Source of the DNA: Marinobacter changyiensis
GTDB taxonomy: Bacteria; Pseudomonadota; Gammaproteobacteria; Pseudomonadales; Oleiphilaceae
Direction of reading: 5' to 3'
NCBI RefSeq assembly: GCF_009193265.1
Contig: NZ_VZZZ01000004.1
Location: 310,001-374,000, forward strand
Length of the DNA: 64,000 nucleotides
The position numbers and the translations under genes are program-made. Positions 61,838 to 64,000 of this stretch are shown here, piece after piece. Every line of letters starts with the position of its first letter. The stretch's first letter is position 1. Under the pieces are notes generated by a model. That model was not told the origin of the DNA. It made no database searches and saw only the letters and a program-made list of their open reading frames with translations.

Positions 61838-62623
61838 GTGACGCAAGAGATCCCATTGGGATTAAAGTATTACCTGCTTATTCTTACCCCGAGTCTCATC
61901 GCTGAGCTGAACGAGTTTGGCGCTCAGTGGGCCATCCGGAATCCTGGACTTGACCACCACGAGGTGGAAAAAGCTTTTTTTGCCGCCCGCAGTATTGAGC
62001 GCCAACTTCCTGAGGACCCTGGACACGCGACCCCCGAATTATGGCCAGCTATAATGTTGGCTATCCACGATATCCGGCGGGTACTGGACGTGCTTGAAAA
62101 AGAAACCTTTGAGGCAGTGGCCGCCGAAGCGCTCAAAACCACCTCCGAAATTGCCCGTGCGAATATACAGGAAGTATATGAAAAGAAGCGCGAGGCAGGG
62201 GAAATTGATTTCCGCCTCCATGGCCTTACCCTCACCGAGCCCCCGGAACACGAGCCAGACCCGGCAGTGAAGGAAGCGTTCCAGATCAAGCGCAATGATC
62301 GTTACGAGGCGTTTCAGCAGTTCAACGACAGAATACTCAATCCAGGTGAGCAGACGATTGTACGAGACGCGAAGGACCTTGCTGGTAAGATCGTCGAGAA
62401 GAGCATGGGTTCTGAACGAATCGATGCCTTATTGGTGATGAGCGCTGTTGTGATAGAGATGGCGAATGTGAGACTGAAAACCAACATTCCGGACGTGATT
62501 CAGGAAAAGTTTCAACGCATGACCACCAAGGCAGTCATGGCTCTGGGGGCAATTGTCTATCGCGATGAATATCACCAATTAAAGCGTTCGCTGGAACTGG
62601 AGCCATTGGCTTCCGATCTTTAA
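61838..62623 (+). CDS. Conserved helical protein of unknown function
   Basis: The 261-residue protein is mostly alpha-helical with many charged residues (EVYEKKREAGEIDFRLHG; FQIKRNDRYEAFQQFNDRIL) and no signal peptide or catalytic motif. I do not recognise its family. A GTG at 61838 with GGAGG 8 bases upstream is preferred to the open extension to 61781. It is divergent from the FabH gene, and the following glycosyltransferase gene is 154 bases away. Confidence 0.65.
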   Translation: MTQEIPLGLKYYLLILTPSLIAELNEFGAQWAIRNPGLDHHEVEKAFFAARSIERQLPEDPGHATPELWPAIMLAIHDIRRVLDVLEKETFEAVAAEALKTTSEIARANIQEVYEKKREAGEIDFRLHGLTLTEPPEHEPDPAVKEAFQIKRNDRYEAFQQFNDRILNPGEQTIVRDAKDLAGKIVEKSMGSERIDALLVMSAVVIEMANVRLKTNIPDVIQEKFQRMTTKAVMALGAIVYRDEYHQLKRSLELEPLASDL

Positions 62624-62777
62624 TTCGTTCCGTTTTCAGCCTGACTACAAACGAGAATTTACCGGGCACCGTCGAGGCAGAGAGTACTGATGAGAAACAA
62701 AGTAAGCGTACAGGGGAGTATTTACAACGAGTTTTGGAAACACCTGTCCGCTTACTAACGCACGGGTTAGTAACTTG

Positions 62778-63911
62778 ATGAATGATTCGTTGCAGCCTCC
62801 GGAAAACCGGCTGCGCATACTTTTGCTGTCCGGCTACGATGCCGCGAGCCACAAACGCTGGCGAGAGCAGCTCACCGGCCTGTTCGGTGATTACCATTGG
62901 CAAACGCTTGCACTGCCACCCCGGTATTTCCGCTGGCGCATCCGCGGTAATGCCCTGACCTGGCTGAACGAGCCCTGTTTAAAGGAATCCTGGGACCTGA
63001 TAATCGCGACCTCCATGGTGGACCTGGCCACACTGAAGGGCCTTCATCCGCAGCTTGCATACACTCCCTGTGTGCTCTACATGCATGAAAACCAGTTTGC
63101 CTTTCCGATGTCCCGCAAACAGAATTCCAGTGCCGAGCCCCAGATGGTCAACCTTTACAGCGCCATCTCCGCGGACTGCGTAGTGTTCAACAGTGCCTGG
63201 AACCGGGACAGTTTCCTGAGCGGCGCCCGGGATTTTCTCGACAACATGCCGGACGGTGTACCCGAGGGTTTGATTACCGGATTGCGGGAGAAATCCCGGG
63301 TACTACCTGTACCGATTGAAGACCGGTTATTTGCCGGCCGTCCCGGCACCATTAACTGGGCTTGCCCACACCTGCTGTGGAACCACCGCTGGGAATACGA
63401 CAAAGGGCCTGACCGCCTGTTGAAGCTGTTACAGACCCTCGAGAAACGCTCAGTACCCTTTCGTTTGAGTGTAGTGGGCGAGCAGTTCCGGAACCATCCC
63501 CCGGCTTTTGAGCAGATCCATCAACAATTCGAAAGCCGGATAGAGCAGTGGGGGTTCCTCGAAAGCCGGCAAGCCTACGACCGTTTGCTGGCCAGGGCAG
63601 ACATTGTGCTCTCGACAGCCCTGCATGATTTTCAGGGCCTTTCAATGCTCGAAGCCATGGCGTCGGGGTGCATTCCTCTGGCGCCTGACCGGCTTGCCTA
63701 TCGCGAATATGTCCCGGAGGTTTGCCGCTATGCCAGCGTTGAAGAGAATGTCGAACTCGAAGCCGAAGCGGCAGTCAATTGTCTCCAAAATCTCATTCAG
63801 CGACAACCTCCACACTCTCAACCGGAGCCCTGGCGAGCATCGTTACTGGCCGACCAATACCAGCGTCTTTTTAGCGGCCTGATCCACGCCAGTTGCGATG
63901 ACCTCCAGTAA
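62778..63911 (+). CDS. DUF3524/GTDC1-type glycosyltransferase, probable tRNA-queuosine mannosyltransferase
   Basis: The 377-residue protein combines an N-terminal DUF3524 block (ILLLSGYDAASHKRW, ALPPRYFRWRIRGNALTW, VLYMHENQFAFP) with a GT-B C-terminal half (WNHRWEYDKGPDRLL, FQGLSMLEAMASGCIPLAP). This is the family of vertebrate GTDC1, known as the tRNA-queuosine alpha-mannosyltransferase. It should act on cytoplasmic tRNA, but the bacterial role is inferred. The ATG at 62778 is preferred to TTG 62775. No clear Shine-Dalgarno is visible. Confidence 0.85.
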   Translation: MNDSLQPPENRLRILLLSGYDAASHKRWREQLTGLFGDYHWQTLALPPRYFRWRIRGNALTWLNEPCLKESWDLIIATSMVDLATLKGLHPQLAYTPCVLYMHENQFAFPMSRKQNSSAEPQMVNLYSAISADCVVFNSAWNRDSFLSGARDFLDNMPDGVPEGLITGLREKSRVLPVPIEDRLFAGRPGTINWACPHLLWNHRWEYDKGPDRLLKLLQTLEKRSVPFRLSVVGEQFRNHPPAFEQIHQQFESRIEQWGFLESRQAYDRLLARADIVLSTALHDFQGLSMLEAMASGCIPLAPDRLAYREYVPEVCRYASVEENVELEAEAAVNCLQNLIQRQPPHSQPEPWRASLLADQYQRLFSGLIHASCDDLQ

Positions 63912-64000
63912 GCGGATGGTCGGGAACCTGCATCCGGATAAACGCCTCGACCATCGGTTCCTGTGGCGTGACGGTCCAGTATGCCGGCGACGAGTCCACA
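63871..64000 (-). CDS. Possible 3' end of a gene cut by the window edge
   Basis: On the minus strand a frame open to the window end encodes about 42 residues (PAYWTVTPQEPMVEAFIRMQ and VPDHPLTGGHRNW) with a stop at 63871-63873. Its composition looks protein-like, but it overlaps the preceding glycosyltransferase gene by about 40 bases and no family is recognised. Low confidence. Confidence 0.35.
   Translation of the reverse strand, partial: VDSSPAYWTVTPQEPMVEAFIRMQVPDHPLTGGHRNWRGSGR

Overview
The window reads as chromosomal DNA of a marine gammaproteobacterium, most likely Marinobacter or a close relative. This is inferred from the protein families, the recC-recB-recD order, an xcp-type type II secretion (T2SS) block, a glycerol-3-phosphate/alkyl-DHAP operon and GTAGGAGC-type REP palindromes; no rRNA or other marker gene is present to prove it. 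Coding density is high, genes use ATG, GTG and some TTG starts, and many neighbours overlap by 1-4 bases.

Layout. 1-8.5 kb: the 3' end of a chemotaxis receptor, then a TRAP transporter (dctP, dctQ, dctM) flanked by two cyclic-di-GMP proteins, one of which carries a blue-light LOV domain. 8.5-11.8 kb: a gene-poor stretch with a tRNA-like remnant, an M17 leucyl aminopeptidase, a small coiled-coil protein and a hotdog thioesterase. 11.8-22.4 kb: ten tightly packed minus-strand genes with one candidate promoter at the upstream end. They encode a decapeptide-repeat protein, an Ig-like protein, a Cys-rich protein with a CxxCH, an epoxide-hydrolase-like enzyme, a GMC oxidoreductase, an unknown, a duplicated membrane protein, a DyP peroxidase, a catalase-fold protein lacking the usual histidine, and a lipase-like hydrolase. 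This is the best candidate for an undescribed system. 22.6-27.5 kb: an alkyl-DHAP-synthase-like gene, glpD and an FGGY kinase in one operon. 27.6-37.2 kb: recCBD.

37.2-38.7 kb: a ParD-like/zeta-type toxin-antitoxin pair whose stop codon lies in the CTAG target duplication of a 261-bp non-coding palindromic element. 38.7-47.4 kb: T2SS genes, with gspC divergent from gspEFGHIJKLM and no gspD beside it. 47.4-49.5 kb: a GNAT acetyltransferase and glutathione reductase. 49.5-54.6 kb: a minus-strand operon of TonB-dependent receptor, periplasmic binding-like protein and hybrid histidine kinase. 54.7-59.1 kb: a J-domain-like membrane protein, a SorA/SorB-type sulfite dehydrogenase pair, a DksA/TraR-type zinc-finger protein, a shared bidirectional terminator and a four-repeat DUF4397 lipoprotein. 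59.1-64 kb: a Crp/Fnr-family regulator, a tandem REP array, a FabH-type ketoacyl synthase, an unknown protein and a DUF3524/GTDC1-type glycosyltransferase.

Functionally, the window mixes housekeeping modules (recombination, secretion, glutathione redox) with environmental sensing (light/c-di-GMP, TonB-dependent uptake coupled to a kinase) and a peroxide-centred accessory operon. All functions come from reading motifs by eye; no database search was run.
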